DNA from: Actinoplanes utahensis
GTDB lineage: Bacteria > Actinomycetota > Actinomycetes > Mycobacteriales > Micromonosporaceae
NCBI RefSeq assembly: GCF_016862455.1
Contig: NZ_BOMZ01000017.1
Coordinates: forward strand, 29,954-93,953
Length of the DNA: 64,000 nt
Reading direction: 5' to 3'
The position numbers were made by a program, and so were the translations under genes. Shown one piece after another: positions 53,403-62,241 of this stretch. Within the stretch, counting starts at the first letter, position 1. Each line of letters starts with the position of its first letter. A model generated the notes under the pieces. It was not told the origin of the DNA, ran no database searches, and worked only from the letters and a program-made list of their open reading frames with translations.

Positions 53403-53512
53403 CCGCATGCCGGGCCGTCCGCATGCCGGGCCGTTCGCATGCCGGGCCGTTCGCATGCCGGGCCGTTCGTATGCCGGGCCGTCCGCATGCCGGGCCGTCC
53501 GCATGCCGGGCC
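53401..53512 (+). repeat. seven 16-base tandem repeats
   Basis: Units start every 16 bases from 53401 to 53497, consensus GTYCGCATGCCGGGCC. Y alternates and one unit has TATGCC. Each contains GCATGC. No unique spacers separate units, so it is a satellite-like array and not CRISPR. Confidence 0.95.
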
Positions 53513-53574
53513 GGCGTGGTGGCCCGGGACGGCCGCCGCCGTGTGTGCTGCCGGACGCCCCGGGAGTTCTGCGG

Positions 53575-54630
53575 TCAGATGATCAGCAGGGTGGTGGCGG
53601 ACCAGGCCTGCCGGTGCATCTCCAGGCGGAAGGCCATGGCCCACGCGCGGTCACCGGTCACCAGCGTGACGGCGGCCTCGACAGCGCCCGCCCGTGGCTC
53701 GCACAGCATCACCTTGATCACGGCGACCGGGGCGGGGCGCTGCGGCGGCCGGGACCCCGGCCGGTTCGACTTGCGCAGCTCGGCGACCCGGCGGGCACCG
53801 GCCAAGCCCTGCGCCACCACATGGGCCGCCTCGGTGGGAAGCGACACCCGGCGCAGGTGGGCGGCGGGGCGGAACCCGTTGAGCACCTCGAGGCAGAGCC
53901 GTACGAATCGGCGGGCGGCGAGCCTCGCGTCACCGGACACACCGCTGACCACCGGCAGCGCCGGCCGCGGCAGCAGGGAGGGCGGTGGTCCACCCGGCCC
54001 GGGGCTCGCGGCTGACCGTGGCCCCGCCGGCCGTTCCCCGGCTGTTCGGGTCTTCGGCGGCCACTCCGCAGCCGTCCGCGTGTTTCCCTGCCGTTCGCCA
54101 TCTGCCCGGGTGTTCGGCGGCCACTCTCCCGCTGTCTGGCTGGTGGGCGGGCACGCTCCAGCTGTGTGCGTGGTGGACGGCCACTCCCCGGCTGTTTGCG
54201 TGGCCGGTGGCCACTCCTCGGCTGTTTGCGTGGTGGACGGCCACTCCCCGGCGGCCCCAGTGGTTGGCGGCCACTCTCCGGTCGTTCCAGCGGCTGGCGG
54301 CCACTCTCCGGTCGTTCGGGCGTCCTCGCCTGCTCTCGAGGCTGGCGACCGGTCCCTTTCTGCTTCTCGCCATTCCCCTGTCAGACCCGCGGCCGGAGGC
54401 CACTCCAGGGCTGATCGTGGGGAGGCCGGCCACTCCAGCGGTGCGGACTCGTCGTCGAACGGGGGTTCATACCGGGGAACCGGGCGCAGGCGGATCGCCG
54501 GCCGGGACCCGGTGGGTGCAATCTCGATCGCCGATCGCATCGCCACCGCCAATTCTTGTGTTTGCCTCCGTTTGCTTTCGATAGCCTCGATTCTGGCCGG
54601 TTCGGCTACGTCCCGGCAACTGCGGGTCAT
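53575..54630 (-). CDS. Rv3235-family protein with decapeptide repeats
   Basis: About 351 residues from ATG 54630; a GTG at 54699 or ATG 54540 are alternatives and none has a good ribosome site. The C-terminal 140 residues match the Rv3235 family, conserved near secA1 (FVRLCLEVLNGFRPAAHLRR and RPAPVAVIKVMLCEPRAGAV, ending AWAMAFRLEMHRQAW). RLRPVPRYEPPFDDE is the other family motif. Between them is a tandem decapeptide array of about ten units, consensus TAGEWPPxTx. The normal family length is near 150-200, so the repeat is an expansion. Function unknown. Confidence 0.75.
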   Translation of the reverse strand: MTRSCRDVAEPARIEAIESKRRQTQELAVAMRSAIEIAPTGSRPAIRLRPVPRYEPPFDDESAPLEWPASPRSALEWPPAAGLTGEWREAERDRSPASRAGEDARTTGEWPPAAGTTGEWPPTTGAAGEWPSTTQTAEEWPPATQTAGEWPSTTHTAGACPPTSQTAGEWPPNTRADGERQGNTRTAAEWPPKTRTAGERPAGPRSAASPGPGGPPPSLLPRPALPVVSGVSGDARLAARRFVRLCLEVLNGFRPAAHLRRVSLPTEAAHVVAQGLAGARRVAELRKSNRPGSRPPQRPAPVAVIKVMLCEPRAGAVEAAVTLVTGDRAWAMAFRLEMHRQAWSATTLLII

Positions 54631-54664
54631 CGATTCGGGAAGAGGCGCAAAAGCCGCCAGAGGG

Positions 54665-54895
54665 TCAATCCGCCTCGCGTTCGGCCAGCGGGTTGTCACG
54701 GACCCAGGCGGCCGTCTCGGCGTACTTCTCCTCGATATATCTCTCCAGCATGGCCCGCTCGACGCGCCACTGACCGCGCCCGCCGACCTTGATCGCGGGC
54801 AGCTCGCCGCTGCGCACCATGTGGTAGACCTGCGAGTCCGAGACGTTCAGCTCGGCGGCCACGTCGGACAGCAGCAGGAAGCGGGGCTCCGGCAT
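54665..54895 (-). CDS. small excisionase/BldC-like HTH protein
   Basis: 76-residue DNA-binding protein with a MerR/AlpA-type winged helix-turn-helix: LLLSDVAAELNVSDSQVYHM (residues 7-26) then VRSGELPAIKVGGRGQWRVE. The sequence looks like BldC-type and excisionase-family proteins, but no phage genes are near, so a chromosomal regulator is likelier than an excisionase. ATG 54895 has GGAGGG upstream. It ends 34 bases before ATG 54630 of the Rv3235-family gene and is probably co-transcribed with it. Confidence 0.88.
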   Translation of the reverse strand: MPEPRFLLLSDVAAELNVSDSQVYHMVRSGELPAIKVGGRGQWRVERAMLERYIEEKYAETAAWVRDNPLAEREAD

Positions 54896-55286
54896 GGTCC
54901 CTCCTATCGACAGCCTCAGTTTGCCATCGTTTGCCCTCACCAGCGTCCGCCGGACCAGGCCCTGTCCCGATCCCCGCCGCTGCCGGCCCCGGCGTCGGGA
55001 TCATGGGCAGTACCCGGCGGGAGCTGCCAGGTCCAACGCTGGCGGCGGAGCGGGTGTGCTGCCAGATCCCACGGCGGCCCGGGAGTGGTGGGCTGTCTAG
55101 GTCCCACGGCGGGCCGGGAGTGGTGGGCTGTCTAGGTCCCACGGTGCGGGCGGGTGTGCTGCCAGGCCCTTCGGTGGGCCGGGGGTGCGCTGCCACGATC
55201 CGGAGACTCCTGATGGAATGGTGCGTTCGCGGGCCGAGATGACGGTGTACTGTGCTCGCCCGAGCGCCGAGTGCAGGAGGATTCAC
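54896..55286. repeat. 391-base divergent region with 35-base imperfect tandem repeats
   Basis: Between the HTH gene and the DUF6912-like gene. From about 54989 to 55196 the DNA is built of five to six imperfect 30-36-base units. The best pair, 55065-55100 and 55101-55135, shares CCGGGAGTGGTGGGCTGTCT and TCCCACGGCGG; flanking units carry GGGTGTGCTGCCAG instead. Promoters for both genes must lie here. Confidence 0.75.
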
Positions 55287-55796
55287 GTGCCGATCACCGA
55301 CCTGGTCCGGGTCTATGTCCCGGCGACTCTGCCGATGTTGGCGGCCCTGCGGGCCGACGGCCGGCTCGGCGAGCAGACCACGGTCGCGCACGCGGTGACG
55401 CCCGCGCTGCGGGAGTGGTACGCGGAGGGTGACGAGGAGGAGCTGGAGTACGTCGCCTTCACCCGCGCTGCCCAGGGTGCCCTGCAACTGCTGCGGCACG
55501 ATCCGTCCGCGCCGCGCCGCCGGGTCGTGCTCTCGGCTGACGTGCCGGCCGCCGGCCTGATCCGGGAGGACACCGAGCTCGGGTCGAGCACCGTCCGGCT
55601 ACCGCAGCCGGTGACTCTCAAGGAGCTCGCCAGCATTCACGTCGACGGCGCGGATGCGGTGGAGGCGGTCGCGGCGGCCGCCGACGTGGTCGAGGAGGCT
55701 CTGGCCGGCGACCCGGACGCCCAGTTCACCGTCGACGGCGCCGAGGATCACGAGCTCGAGTGGTACGCGGTGTCCGAGCTCGACGAACTGCTCTGA
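55287..55796 (+). CDS. DUF6912-like protein
   Basis: 169-residue actinobacterial protein of a conserved hypothetical family near secA/prfB (DUF6912-like, named from memory). It starts [20 protein letters not shown], has [20 protein letters not shown] (about residues 37-56) and the strand/turn [14 protein letters not shown], and an acidic C-terminus ending [15 protein letters not shown] 55287 has GGAGG at 55276-55280. No membrane segment. Function unknown. Confidence 0.75.
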   Translation: MPITDLVRVYVPATLPMLAALRADGRLGEQTTVAHAVTPALREWYAEGDEEELEYVAFTRAAQGALQLLRHDPSAPRRRVVLSADVPAAGLIREDTELGSSTVRLPQPVTLKELASIHVDGADAVEAVAAAADVVEEALAGDPDAQFTVDGAEDHELEWYAVSELDELL

Positions 55797-55816
55797 ACCG
55801 TCGGCGCGTCCCGCTC

Positions 55817-57043
55817 TCAGTCCTCTTTCCTGCCGGCCGAGGCCGGCGCGGAGGAGTGGGAGCCGGCTGCGGCCGGTGAGCCCGAGTCGTCGGGGGAGGC
55901 GGACCGGGCCGGGGATCCGGAGCCGTCGGGCGATGCTGAGTCGTCCGTGGAGCCGGGGCCCGCCGGAGTGGCGGCGCCGGGTTCTGCCGGGGAGGTGGCG
56001 CCGGGTTCTGCCCGGGCGGTGGCGCCGGGTTCGGCCCGGGAGGTGGAGCGGGTGTCGGCGGGGGAGGCGGAATCGGAGTCCGCCGGAGTGGTGGTGCCGG
56101 AGTCCTCCGGAGTGGTGGAGCGGGGGGCCGCCGGGGAGGCGGGGTCGGAGTCCGCCGGGGAGATGGTGCGGCCGACCGCGACGAGCGCGGTGAAAGCGCC
56201 GACGAAGAGCACGATCAGCCCGTTGTTGAGGCGGGCTGAGCTGAGCATCTCCTGGACCACCAGTTCCAGTTCGCTGACTTTGCCGGCCAGTTCGAGCACC
56301 TGGGCGCCGGCGGTGCGGGCCAGCAGCTCCGCGATCACGATGATCAGGCCGGCTCCGGCGCCGGCCAGCGCGTACAGCGGCCAGCGCAGGTCGGCGCCGG
56401 TGCGGCGGCGGGCCCGGCGCAGCAGCGCGAACGGGATGAGCCCGGCCGCCAGGCCGCTGAGTGCCGCCTGGCTGTAGGAGAACCACTGTGCCGCGTCGGC
56501 CGAGGACGCGGTGTCGCCCGCGCCGTAGGCCTCGAGCACCGGGTCCTGGAAGAGGTTGAGCAGGAAGCCGACCAGGAAGACACCGACGGCGCCGGCGGCG
56601 GCCGCGGCGATCACCGGTGGGATCCGGAGCCCGGCCAGCGCGCCGCCGATGGTGGCAGCCGCGGCGACGGTGCCGCCGACGATCGCGTACATCGTCCCGG
56701 CGGTGTTGATCGTGATGATCGGCAGTGCGCTGACCAGACCGGTGAGCAGCCCGGCCCCGGTGGCGACCGCGAACCGGGCGCTGGCGCCGAGCGGCCGGCG
56801 GGCGCTGAGCAGGGTGAGCGCCAGCAGGGCCACGGCCGCGCCGGCCACCAGGTCGGCCGAGACGGCGCCGGGCAACGCGTACGCCGTCGAGGTCACCTCC
56901 ATCGCCGCGTCGTCCCGCCCGGTGATGGTGGCCCGCGCCGACCAGAGCATCGCGCCGGTCCAGCCGAGCGCGGCCAGCGCGAGCAGCGCCACGGTGAGCG
57001 GGGACTCCTCGACGGTCTCCGGGGCGGTCTGGCGGTCTGTCAT
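55817..57043 (-). CDS. multi-pass membrane protein with Ser/Pro/Glu repeat tail
   Basis: 408-residue unrecognised membrane protein. About eight hydrophobic segments occupy residues 17-290 (for example PLTVALLALAALGWTGAMLW, and GLIVLFVGAFTALVAVGRTI as the last), with a loop helix AGKVSELELVVQEMLSSARL. From about 290 the tail repeats motifs such as RAEPGATSPAEPGA and SASPDGSGSPARSA. ATG 57043 is chosen as the first start before the membrane domain; ribosome site weak. It ends 20 bases from the convergent DUF6912-like gene. Confidence 0.7.
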   Translation of the reverse strand: MTDRQTAPETVEESPLTVALLALAALGWTGAMLWSARATITGRDDAAMEVTSTAYALPGAVSADLVAGAAVALLALTLLSARRPLGASARFAVATGAGLLTGLVSALPIITINTAGTMYAIVGGTVAAAATIGGALAGLRIPPVIAAAAAGAVGVFLVGFLLNLFQDPVLEAYGAGDTASSADAAQWFSYSQAALSGLAAGLIPFALLRRARRRTGADLRWPLYALAGAGAGLIIVIAELLARTAGAQVLELAGKVSELELVVQEMLSSARLNNGLIVLFVGAFTALVAVGRTISPADSDPASPAAPRSTTPEDSGTTTPADSDSASPADTRSTSRAEPGATARAEPGATSPAEPGAATPAGPGSTDDSASPDGSGSPARSASPDDSGSPAAAGSHSSAPASAGRKED

Positions 57044-57448
57044 GGGGGTCAGGGTAACCGGCGAACCTGCGCAGGCCCGCTCGGTGGTCTCGTCGCCGGG
57101 GGTGTGGAAAGGGCCGCCCCTGATGGAGGGAGGGCGCGGGGCGCGGGGGACTGGGGCTCTGAAGGAGACCGTCGACCGGCCGGTCACTTGGCGCTATTTG
57201 CACATGGGTGGAATGTCTGGTTTCGCGTGTCGCAATCGCCGCTTTGGCCGGAATCCTGCCCGCAACGGTTCGTCTGACCGTTTGCCTGCGCCATATTACC
57301 TGGTCAATGGCCGTTTCGGCGCCGAAACGCCAGAACCGCACGCTCGTTGTCGGACTGTCTGTGCGGGACAGTCGTTTGTGGAGGCGCAAACTGGACGGAT
57401 CGGGCTAAATCCTGGACGGCGGCGCGACAAAGTGGCAGCTTAGAAGGC
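57044..57448. promoter_or_regulatory. 405-base divergent region before padR with palindromes
   Basis: AT-richer than its surroundings and without a convincing gene. It holds the perfect 18-base palindrome CGTTTCGGCGCCGAAACG (57312-57329), an inverted repeat GACTGTC/GACAGTC (57353-57373), and GTTTG/CAAAC (57374-57391). These are candidate operators for the PadR protein encoded next, since PadR regulators usually bind such dyads at their own promoter. Confidence 0.6.
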
Positions 57449-57964
57449 ATGCCCGACTTCCAGATCAATCCGACGGCGGCTGCCCTCCTCGGCCTCCTCC
57501 ACGAGGGGTCGATGACCGGTGGTCAGCTGATGGCGGCTGCCGAACGCCGCCTCGGGCCCTACTGGTCTATGACGCGGAGCCAGGTCTACCGCGAACTGCC
57601 CGTACTGGCCGAAATGGGGTACGTCCGCCTCGGAAAGCCGGGCCCCCGATCCAGTCAGCCCTACGCCATCACCGCCTCCGGCAAGCGTGCCTTCAGCCGG
57701 TGGCTCACCGAGGCGCCCGGCCGGGACGCGCTGCGCAACCCGGTCGCGCTCCGGGTCGCCTTCGGCTCGCAACACTCCGGCGACCAGTTGCAGGAGCTCT
57801 ACAGTCACGCCAACCAGTACCACGCGGAGGCCATGGCGATGGCGAAGGAGCAGGCCAAGGAGGCCAAGAAGAACGGGGACCCGTTCGGCGCCGCGGCGCT
57901 GGAGTTCGCGGTCGCCTATCACAAGGCCGCTCTCACCTGGCTCAAGGCCGTACCGACGGGCTGA
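57449..57964 (+). CDS. PadR-family transcriptional regulator
   Basis: 171-residue PadR-type repressor. The winged helix (about residues 8-85) includes [40 protein letters not shown] and [16 protein letters not shown]. The C-terminal helices (about 95-165) would mediate dimerisation ([20 protein letters not shown]). ATG 57449 is preceded by AGAAGG. No transporter follows, so the ligand and target are unknown; self-control through the palindromes upstream is likely. Confidence 0.88.
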   Translation: MPDFQINPTAAALLGLLHEGSMTGGQLMAAAERRLGPYWSMTRSQVYRELPVLAEMGYVRLGKPGPRSSQPYAITASGKRAFSRWLTEAPGRDALRNPVALRVAFGSQHSGDQLQELYSHANQYHAEAMAMAKEQAKEAKKNGDPFGAAALEFAVAYHKAALTWLKAVPTG

Positions 57965-57971
57965 ACATCGA

Positions 57972-58000
57972 CCGCCCCGGCCAGCTTTCTGGCCGGGCGG
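57972..58000 (+). terminator. hairpin terminator between padR and prfB
   Basis: CCGCCCCGGCCAG (57972-57984) pairs with CTGGCCGGGCGG (57989-58000) with one bulged C and a CTTT loop. It starts 8 bases after the padR stop. Confidence 0.75.
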
Positions 58001-58002
58001 CG

Positions 58003-58008
58003 TAGTCT
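58003..58008 (+). promoter_or_regulatory. prfB: -10 box TAGTCT before prfB
   Basis: TAGTCT ends 8 bases before GTG 58017 and lies just after the padR terminator. Spacing suits a leaderless mRNA and supports GTG 58017 over TTG 58008. Confidence 0.55.
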
Positions 58009-58016
58009 TGAGTGTC

Positions 58017-59129
58017 GTGACCGCTGCCGACTTTCCCGAGCAACTGAAGTCCCTCGACGCGACCCTGCGCAACATCGAGAACGTCCTGGACGTCGAGAAG
58101 CTGCGCCGGGACAAGGCGGACCTCGAGGAGCAGGCCTCCGCGCCGGACCTCTGGGACGACCAGGCCCGTGCGCAGGAGGTCAACAGCCGTCTGGCGTACA
58201 TCTCCGGTGAGATCTCCAAGCTGGAGCGCCTGCGCTCCCGTCTCGACGACGCCGGCATCCTCTTGGAGATGGCCGAGGCCGAGGGTGACGCCGACTCGGT
58301 CGCCGAGGTGGGCGAGGAACTCGTCACGCTGACCAAGGCGATCGACGAGATGGAGGTTCGCACCCTCCTCTCCGGGGAGTACGACTCCCGTGAGGCCCTG
58401 GTGGCGATCCGGGCCGGCGCCGGTGGCGTGGACGCCGCCGACTTCGCCGAGATGCTGATGCGGATGTACCTGCGCTGGGCCGAGCGGCACGGCTACCCGA
58501 CCGAGGTCTACGACACCTCCTATGCCGAGGAGGCGGGCCTCAAGTCCGTCACCTTCACGGTCAAGGTGCCGTACGCGTACGGCACCCTCGGCGTCGAGTC
58601 CGGCACCCACCGCCTGGTCCGGATCAGCCCGTTCGACAACCAGGGCCGTCGGCAGACCAGCTTCGCCAGCGTCGAGGTGATGCCGGTGGTCGAGCAGACG
58701 GACTCGATCGACATCCCGGAGAACGAGATCCGCACCGACGTCTACCGCTCCTCCGGCCCCGGTGGGCAGAGCGTCAACACCACCGACTCGGCGGTCCGGC
58801 TGACCCACATCCCGACCGGCATCGTCGCCTCCTGTCAGAACGAGAAGTCGCAGCTGCAGAACAAAGCGGCGGCCCTGCGGGTGCTCCAGGCCCGCCTTCT
58901 GGAGCGCAAGCGCCAGGAGGAGGCGGCGAAGATGGCCGATCTGAAGCAGGACACCACCGGATCGTGGGGCGACCAGATGCGTTCGTACGTCCTGCACCCC
59001 TACCAGATGGTGAAGGATCTGCGCACCGAGTACGAGGTCGGCAACCCTTCGTCGGTCTTCGACGGCGATGTGGACGGCTTCATCGAGGCCGGCATCAAGT
59101 GGCGGAAGCAGAACCAGCTCGCCGGCTGA
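58017..59129 (+). CDS. prfB: peptide chain release factor 2
   Basis: 370-residue RF2 recognising UGA and UAA stop codons. The stop-recognition tripeptide SPF lies in [15 protein letters not shown] (about residues 202-204), and the peptidyl-hydrolysis motif GGQ in [20 protein letters not shown] (about 246-248). The frame is continuous, so the programmed +1 frameshift seen in E. coli prfB is absent, as in other actinobacteria. It starts right after the padR terminator and precedes ftsEX, as in mycobacteria. Confidence 0.95.
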   Translation: MTAADFPEQLKSLDATLRNIENVLDVEKLRRDKADLEEQASAPDLWDDQARAQEVNSRLAYISGEISKLERLRSRLDDAGILLEMAEAEGDADSVAEVGEELVTLTKAIDEMEVRTLLSGEYDSREALVAIRAGAGGVDAADFAEMLMRMYLRWAERHGYPTEVYDTSYAEEAGLKSVTFTVKVPYAYGTLGVESGTHRLVRISPFDNQGRRQTSFASVEVMPVVEQTDSIDIPENEIRTDVYRSSGPGGQSVNTTDSAVRLTHIPTGIVASCQNEKSQLQNKAAALRVLQARLLERKRQEEAAKMADLKQDTTGSWGDQMRSYVLHPYQMVKDLRTEYEVGNPSSVFDGDVDGFIEAGIKWRKQNQLAG

Positions 59130-59146
59130 CGCGCCAGTGACCGAGC

Positions 59147-59186
59147 GCAACCTCGCCTGAGCGGAAAGTCAGGCGAGGTTGTGCGC
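59147..59186 (+). terminator. terminator after prfB
   Basis: GCAACCTCGCCTGA (59147-59160) pairs with TCAGGCGAGGTTG (59169-59181) around an 8-base loop; one more pair forms beyond a bulge. It separates prfB from ftsE. Confidence 0.8.
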
Positions 59187-59233
59187 GAATACGCCGTTAC
59201 CGCAGCTCGTGAATATTCCCGACCCCGGCGGGG

Positions 59234-59261
59234 TTGGCGATTTCGTTACACCGCGTAGACT
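59234..59261 (+). promoter_or_regulatory. ftsE: ftsE promoter, leaderless
   Basis: TTGGCG (59234-59239), 16-base spacer and TAGACT (59256-59261) lie 8 bases before GTG 59270. GTTAC occurs at 59196-59200 and 59245-59249 and could be half-sites for a regulator such as MtrA, which is speculative. Confidence 0.55.
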
Positions 59262-59269
59262 CCAGTCCC

Positions 59270-59950
59270 GTGATTCAGCTCGAGAACGTGACGAAGACGT
59301 ATCCGAAGGCGTCTCGGCCGTCGTTGGACAATGTCAGCGTCGGGATCGAGAAGGGTGAGTTCGTCTTCTTCATCGGTCCCTCCGGTTCCGGTAAGTCGAC
59401 GATCGTCAAGCTGCTGCTCAGAGAGGTGCAGGCGACCCGCGGCAAGGTGGTGGTGAACGCCAAGGACGTCACTTCCCTGCGCTCCTGGAAGGTCCCGCAC
59501 TTCCGCCGCTCGATCGGCTGTGTCTTCCAGGACTTCCGCCTGCTGCCCAACCGCACGGCGTACGAGAACGTCGCCTTCGCCCTCGAGGTGATCGGCAAGA
59601 CCAAGGCCGTCGCCCGCCGGGTGGTGCCCGAGGTCCTCGAGCTGGTCGGCCTGGGCGGTAAGGAACACCGGTACCCGCACGAGCTCTCCGGTGGTGAGCA
59701 GCAGCGTGTCGCGGTGGCCCGGGCCTTCGTGAACCGGCCGCTGATCCTGCTGGCCGACGAGCCCACCGGTAACCTCGACCCGGACACCTCGATCGAGATC
59801 ATGCGTCTGCTGGACCGGATCAACCGGACCGGCACGACGGTCGTGATGGTCACGCACGACTCCAACATCGTCAACCAGATGCGCCGCCGGGTCATCGAGA
59901 TCGAGAGCGGACGAATCGTCCGGGACCAGGCGCGCGGTGTCTACGGATAA
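59270..59950 (+). CDS. ftsE: cell division ATP-binding protein FtsE
   Basis: 226-residue ABC ATPase that couples ATP hydrolysis through FtsX to activation of septal peptidoglycan hydrolases. It has Walker [10 protein letters not shown] (about residues 35-43), Q-loop [20 protein letters not shown], signature [20 protein letters not shown] and Walker [15 protein letters not shown]. Length equals the family norm. GTG 59270 is chosen from promoter spacing and because it begins the conserved [12 protein letters not shown] strand. ftsX follows after 66 bases. Confidence 0.96.
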   Translation: MIQLENVTKTYPKASRPSLDNVSVGIEKGEFVFFIGPSGSGKSTIVKLLLREVQATRGKVVVNAKDVTSLRSWKVPHFRRSIGCVFQDFRLLPNRTAYENVAFALEVIGKTKAVARRVVPEVLELVGLGGKEHRYPHELSGGEQQRVAVARAFVNRPLILLADEPTGNLDPDTSIEIMRLLDRINRTGTTVVMVTHDSNIVNQMRRRVIEIESGRIVRDQARGVYG

Positions 59951-60016
59951 GCCCGGCTCCGCCCTTGTAACGCAGGCTGCAGCACCGACACGCGGAGTCC
60001 CGGAAGGATCCCCCCG

Positions 60017-60892
60017 ATGCGCGTGAAGTACGTACTCAACGAGGTCCTGGTGGGCCTGTGGCGAAACGTCACGATGACGGTCGCCATGATCATCACCATG
60101 TCGGTCTCGTTGTTCATGCTGGGCGCCAGTGTGCTCATGTACATGCAGGTCGACCAGATGAAGGACTACTACTACGGCAACATCCAGGTCTCCATCTTCC
60201 TGGCCGACGACGTCAACGACGGTCAGCGTCAGGCCATCGCGGCGGCGATCGACAACAGCCCGCTGCTCGCCGAGAAGACCTACGAGACCAAGGAGCAGGC
60301 GCTCGAGCGGTTCAAGAAGCTCTGGGCGGACTCGCCGGACTTCGTGAACGCGATCAACGCGAACAGCCTGCCGGAGTCGTACCGGGTGAAGCTCAACGAC
60401 CCGGAGAAGTACGAGGAGTTCGCCAAGACGGTCGAGGGCCTGCCCGGGATCCGGCAGATCATCGACCAGCGCCAGACCCTGGAGAAGGTCTTCGAGATCT
60501 TCAACGCGATCCAGGTGGGCGCGCTGTTCGTGGCCTCCTTCATGGCGCTCGCGGCCCTGCTGCTGGTGGGTAACACCATCCAGGTGGCGGCGTACAGCAA
60601 GCGGCGTGAGGTCGCGGTCATGAAACTGGTCGGCGCCTCGAACTGGTTCATCCAGGCGCCGTTCGTCCTGGAGGCGATGGTCGCCGGCATCGTCGGCGCG
60701 CTGCTCGGCTTCGGTCTGCTGTTCCTCAGCAAGGTCATCCTGCTGGACAACAAGCTCCAGGCCCTGACCACGATCATCACCCCGGTGCCGACCGGCAACC
60801 TCTGGCTCATGCTGCCACTGCTTGCCGGCATCGGTTCGCTGGTCAGCGCGATCACCGCCTGGGTCACGCTGCGTTTCTACCTGAAGGTCTGA
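60017..60892 (+). CDS. ftsX: cell division membrane protein FtsX
   Basis: 291-residue FtsX with the standard layout: cytoplasmic tail, membrane segment 1 (about 22-45), a large extracellular domain (about 48-165) that binds the hydrolase partner, then three membrane segments (about 170-195, 220-243, 262-285). Motifs include RVKYVLNEVLVGLWRNVTMT at the start and SKRREVAVMKLVGASNWFIQ, typical of FtsX/MacB permeases. ATG 60017 has GGAAGGAT upstream. The next gene encodes a coiled-coil M23 hydrolase, the expected partner. Confidence 0.95.
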   Translation: MRVKYVLNEVLVGLWRNVTMTVAMIITMSVSLFMLGASVLMYMQVDQMKDYYYGNIQVSIFLADDVNDGQRQAIAAAIDNSPLLAEKTYETKEQALERFKKLWADSPDFVNAINANSLPESYRVKLNDPEKYEEFAKTVEGLPGIRQIIDQRQTLEKVFEIFNAIQVGALFVASFMALAALLLVGNTIQVAAYSKRREVAVMKLVGASNWFIQAPFVLEAMVAGIVGALLGFGLLFLSKVILLDNKLQALTTIITPVPTGNLWLMLPLLAGIGSLVSAITAWVTLRFYLKV

Positions 60893-60908
60893 CGCGCCGG
60901 ACTTCCGC

Positions 60909-60946
60909 GATGGCCGCAACCGCTTGGTTGCGGCCATCGGGCGTTT
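60909..60946 (+). terminator. intrinsic terminator after ftsX
   Basis: GATGGCCGCAAC (60909-60920) and GTTGCGGCCATC (60927-60938) form a perfect 12-bp stem with a 6-base loop, followed by GGGCGTTTT. Confidence 0.9.
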
Positions 60947-60973
60947 TGGGGCATTGCAGGCGATTAGTCGCGG

Positions 60974-60979
60974 TAGCGT
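60974..60979 (+). promoter_or_regulatory. -10 box TAGCGT before the M23 gene
   Basis: TAGCGT ends 7 bases before GTG 60987 with no ribosome site, a leaderless layout; the hydrolase is thus expressed apart from ftsEX. Confidence 0.5.
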
Positions 60980-60986
60980 GATCTCC

Positions 60987-62219
60987 GTGAGGTATCGCCG
61001 TCTGATCGCCGCCTGCCTCAGTCTCCTCGGTATCGCGGCACTCGTCCTGGTCGTGCCCCGGCCCGCCGTCGCGGACCCGGGAGACGACGCCGCCAAGGCC
61101 GTGCGCCGTGCCGAAGCCCTGCTGGAGAGCGTGAGCGTCACCGCCCGGACCGCCGCGAGCAACCTGGCCCGGGCCACCGCCGCCCTGCCGGCCGCCCAGA
61201 ACCGGGTCGCCACCACCCGCGGCATCGTCGTCGCCACCCAGGTCGAGGCGAACACCGCCCGCCGGGCCGCCGACGCCGCCCGGCTCGAGCACGAACGGGT
61301 CGCCGCCGATTTCGCCGTCGCGGCCGGGCAGGTCGAGGCCGCCCGGAAACGAGTCGACGAGATCGCCTCCTCCAGTTACATGGGCAACAGCTTCAACCGG
61401 CTCAACATGCTCGTGGGGGCGGCCGGGCCGCAGGACATGATGGACCGCCTCGGCTTCGTGGAACATCTGATGGATCGGGAGCAGGACGAGGTCCGTGCCC
61501 TCGTGGCAGCCCGGCGCGCCGCCCGCATCGAGCAGGACCGGGCCGCCGCGGCCAAGTACGCCGCCGAGACCGCCGAACACGCCGCCGCCGGCAAGCTCCG
61601 TGCCGCGCAGGCGGCGCAGACCGCCGCGATCCAGGCCCGGCAGGCCCTCGACCACCTCGTGGTGGCCCGGCAGACCGCGCTGCGGGCCGCGGAGTCGCAG
61701 CGCGCCACCGTCCTCGCGCAGTACCGGGCGGCCCTGCGGGCCGAGAGCCGGGTGCGGACGGCCATGCGCGGCTGGGAGAGCCGGTCCGGCGTCGGCGCCG
61801 CCTACTCCGGGGGCCGGCTGCTGATGCCGGTCAACGGATGGAAGTCCAGCGACTTCGGCAATCGGTACGACCCCTATTACCGGGTGTGGCAGCTGCACGC
61901 CGGCACCGACATCGCCGCCTCCTCCGGCAGCCCGATCCGGGCCGCCACCTCCGGCCGGGTGATCCAGGCCGGCTGGAACGGCGGTTACGGCCGGTACACC
62001 TGCATCTCGCACGGACGGCTGGCCGGGAGCACCTTCAGCACCTGCTACGCCCACCAGTCCCGGATGTACGTCCGGGTGGGGCAGTACGTCCGACGCGGCG
62101 AGATGATCGGCCGTGTCGGCAGCACCGGCGCCTCCACCGGGGCACACCTGCACTTCGAGACGCGCTTCGGCGGCGTACCCCGAAACCCCCTCGTTTACCT
62201 GCCCGGCTGCCTCTGCTGA
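60987..62219 (+). CDS. secreted coiled-coil M23 (LytM) peptidoglycan hydrolase
   Basis: 410-residue exported endopeptidase. It has a signal peptide (about 1-28, VPRPAVADP), an Ala/Arg-rich coiled coil (about 35-260) and an M23 domain (about 275-410). Zinc ligands are present: HAGTD in [14 protein letters not shown] and the HLHFE motif near the end, so the domain looks catalytically competent. In other bacteria FtsEX binds the coiled coil of EnvC, PcsB or RipC-type proteins. The position right after ftsX strongly suggests it is the FtsEX-controlled septal hydrolase here. Confidence 0.9.
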   Translation: MRYRRLIAACLSLLGIAALVLVVPRPAVADPGDDAAKAVRRAEALLESVSVTARTAASNLARATAALPAAQNRVATTRGIVVATQVEANTARRAADAARLEHERVAADFAVAAGQVEAARKRVDEIASSSYMGNSFNRLNMLVGAAGPQDMMDRLGFVEHLMDREQDEVRALVAARRAARIEQDRAAAAKYAAETAEHAAAGKLRAAQAAQTAAIQARQALDHLVVARQTALRAAESQRATVLAQYRAALRAESRVRTAMRGWESRSGVGAAYSGGRLLMPVNGWKSSDFGNRYDPYYRVWQLHAGTDIAASSGSPIRAATSGRVIQAGWNGGYGRYTCISHGRLAGSTFSTCYAHQSRMYVRVGQYVRRGEMIGRVGSTGASTGAHLHFETRFGGVPRNPLVYLPGCLC

Positions 62220-62227
62220 ACCACGGG

Positions 62228-62233
62228 TAGTCT
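62228..62233 (+). promoter_or_regulatory. smpB: -10 box TAGTCT before smpB
   Basis: TAGTCT ends 8 bases before ATG 62242, with a T-rich stretch between; leaderless smpB mRNA is likely. Confidence 0.5.
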
Positions 62234-62241
62234 TTTTGCTC

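Noticed and set aside
53401..53512. Possible CRISPR array
   Set aside because: Units are directly adjacent 16-mers without unique spacers, and no cas gene is near.
54665..54895. Excisionase of a mobile element
   Set aside because: The HTH resembles excisionases but no integrase, attachment repeats or tRNA target are present; BldC-like proteins share the fold.
58017..59129. Programmed frameshift in prfB
   Set aside because: The RF2 frame is continuous from GTG to TGA, with no internal UGA.
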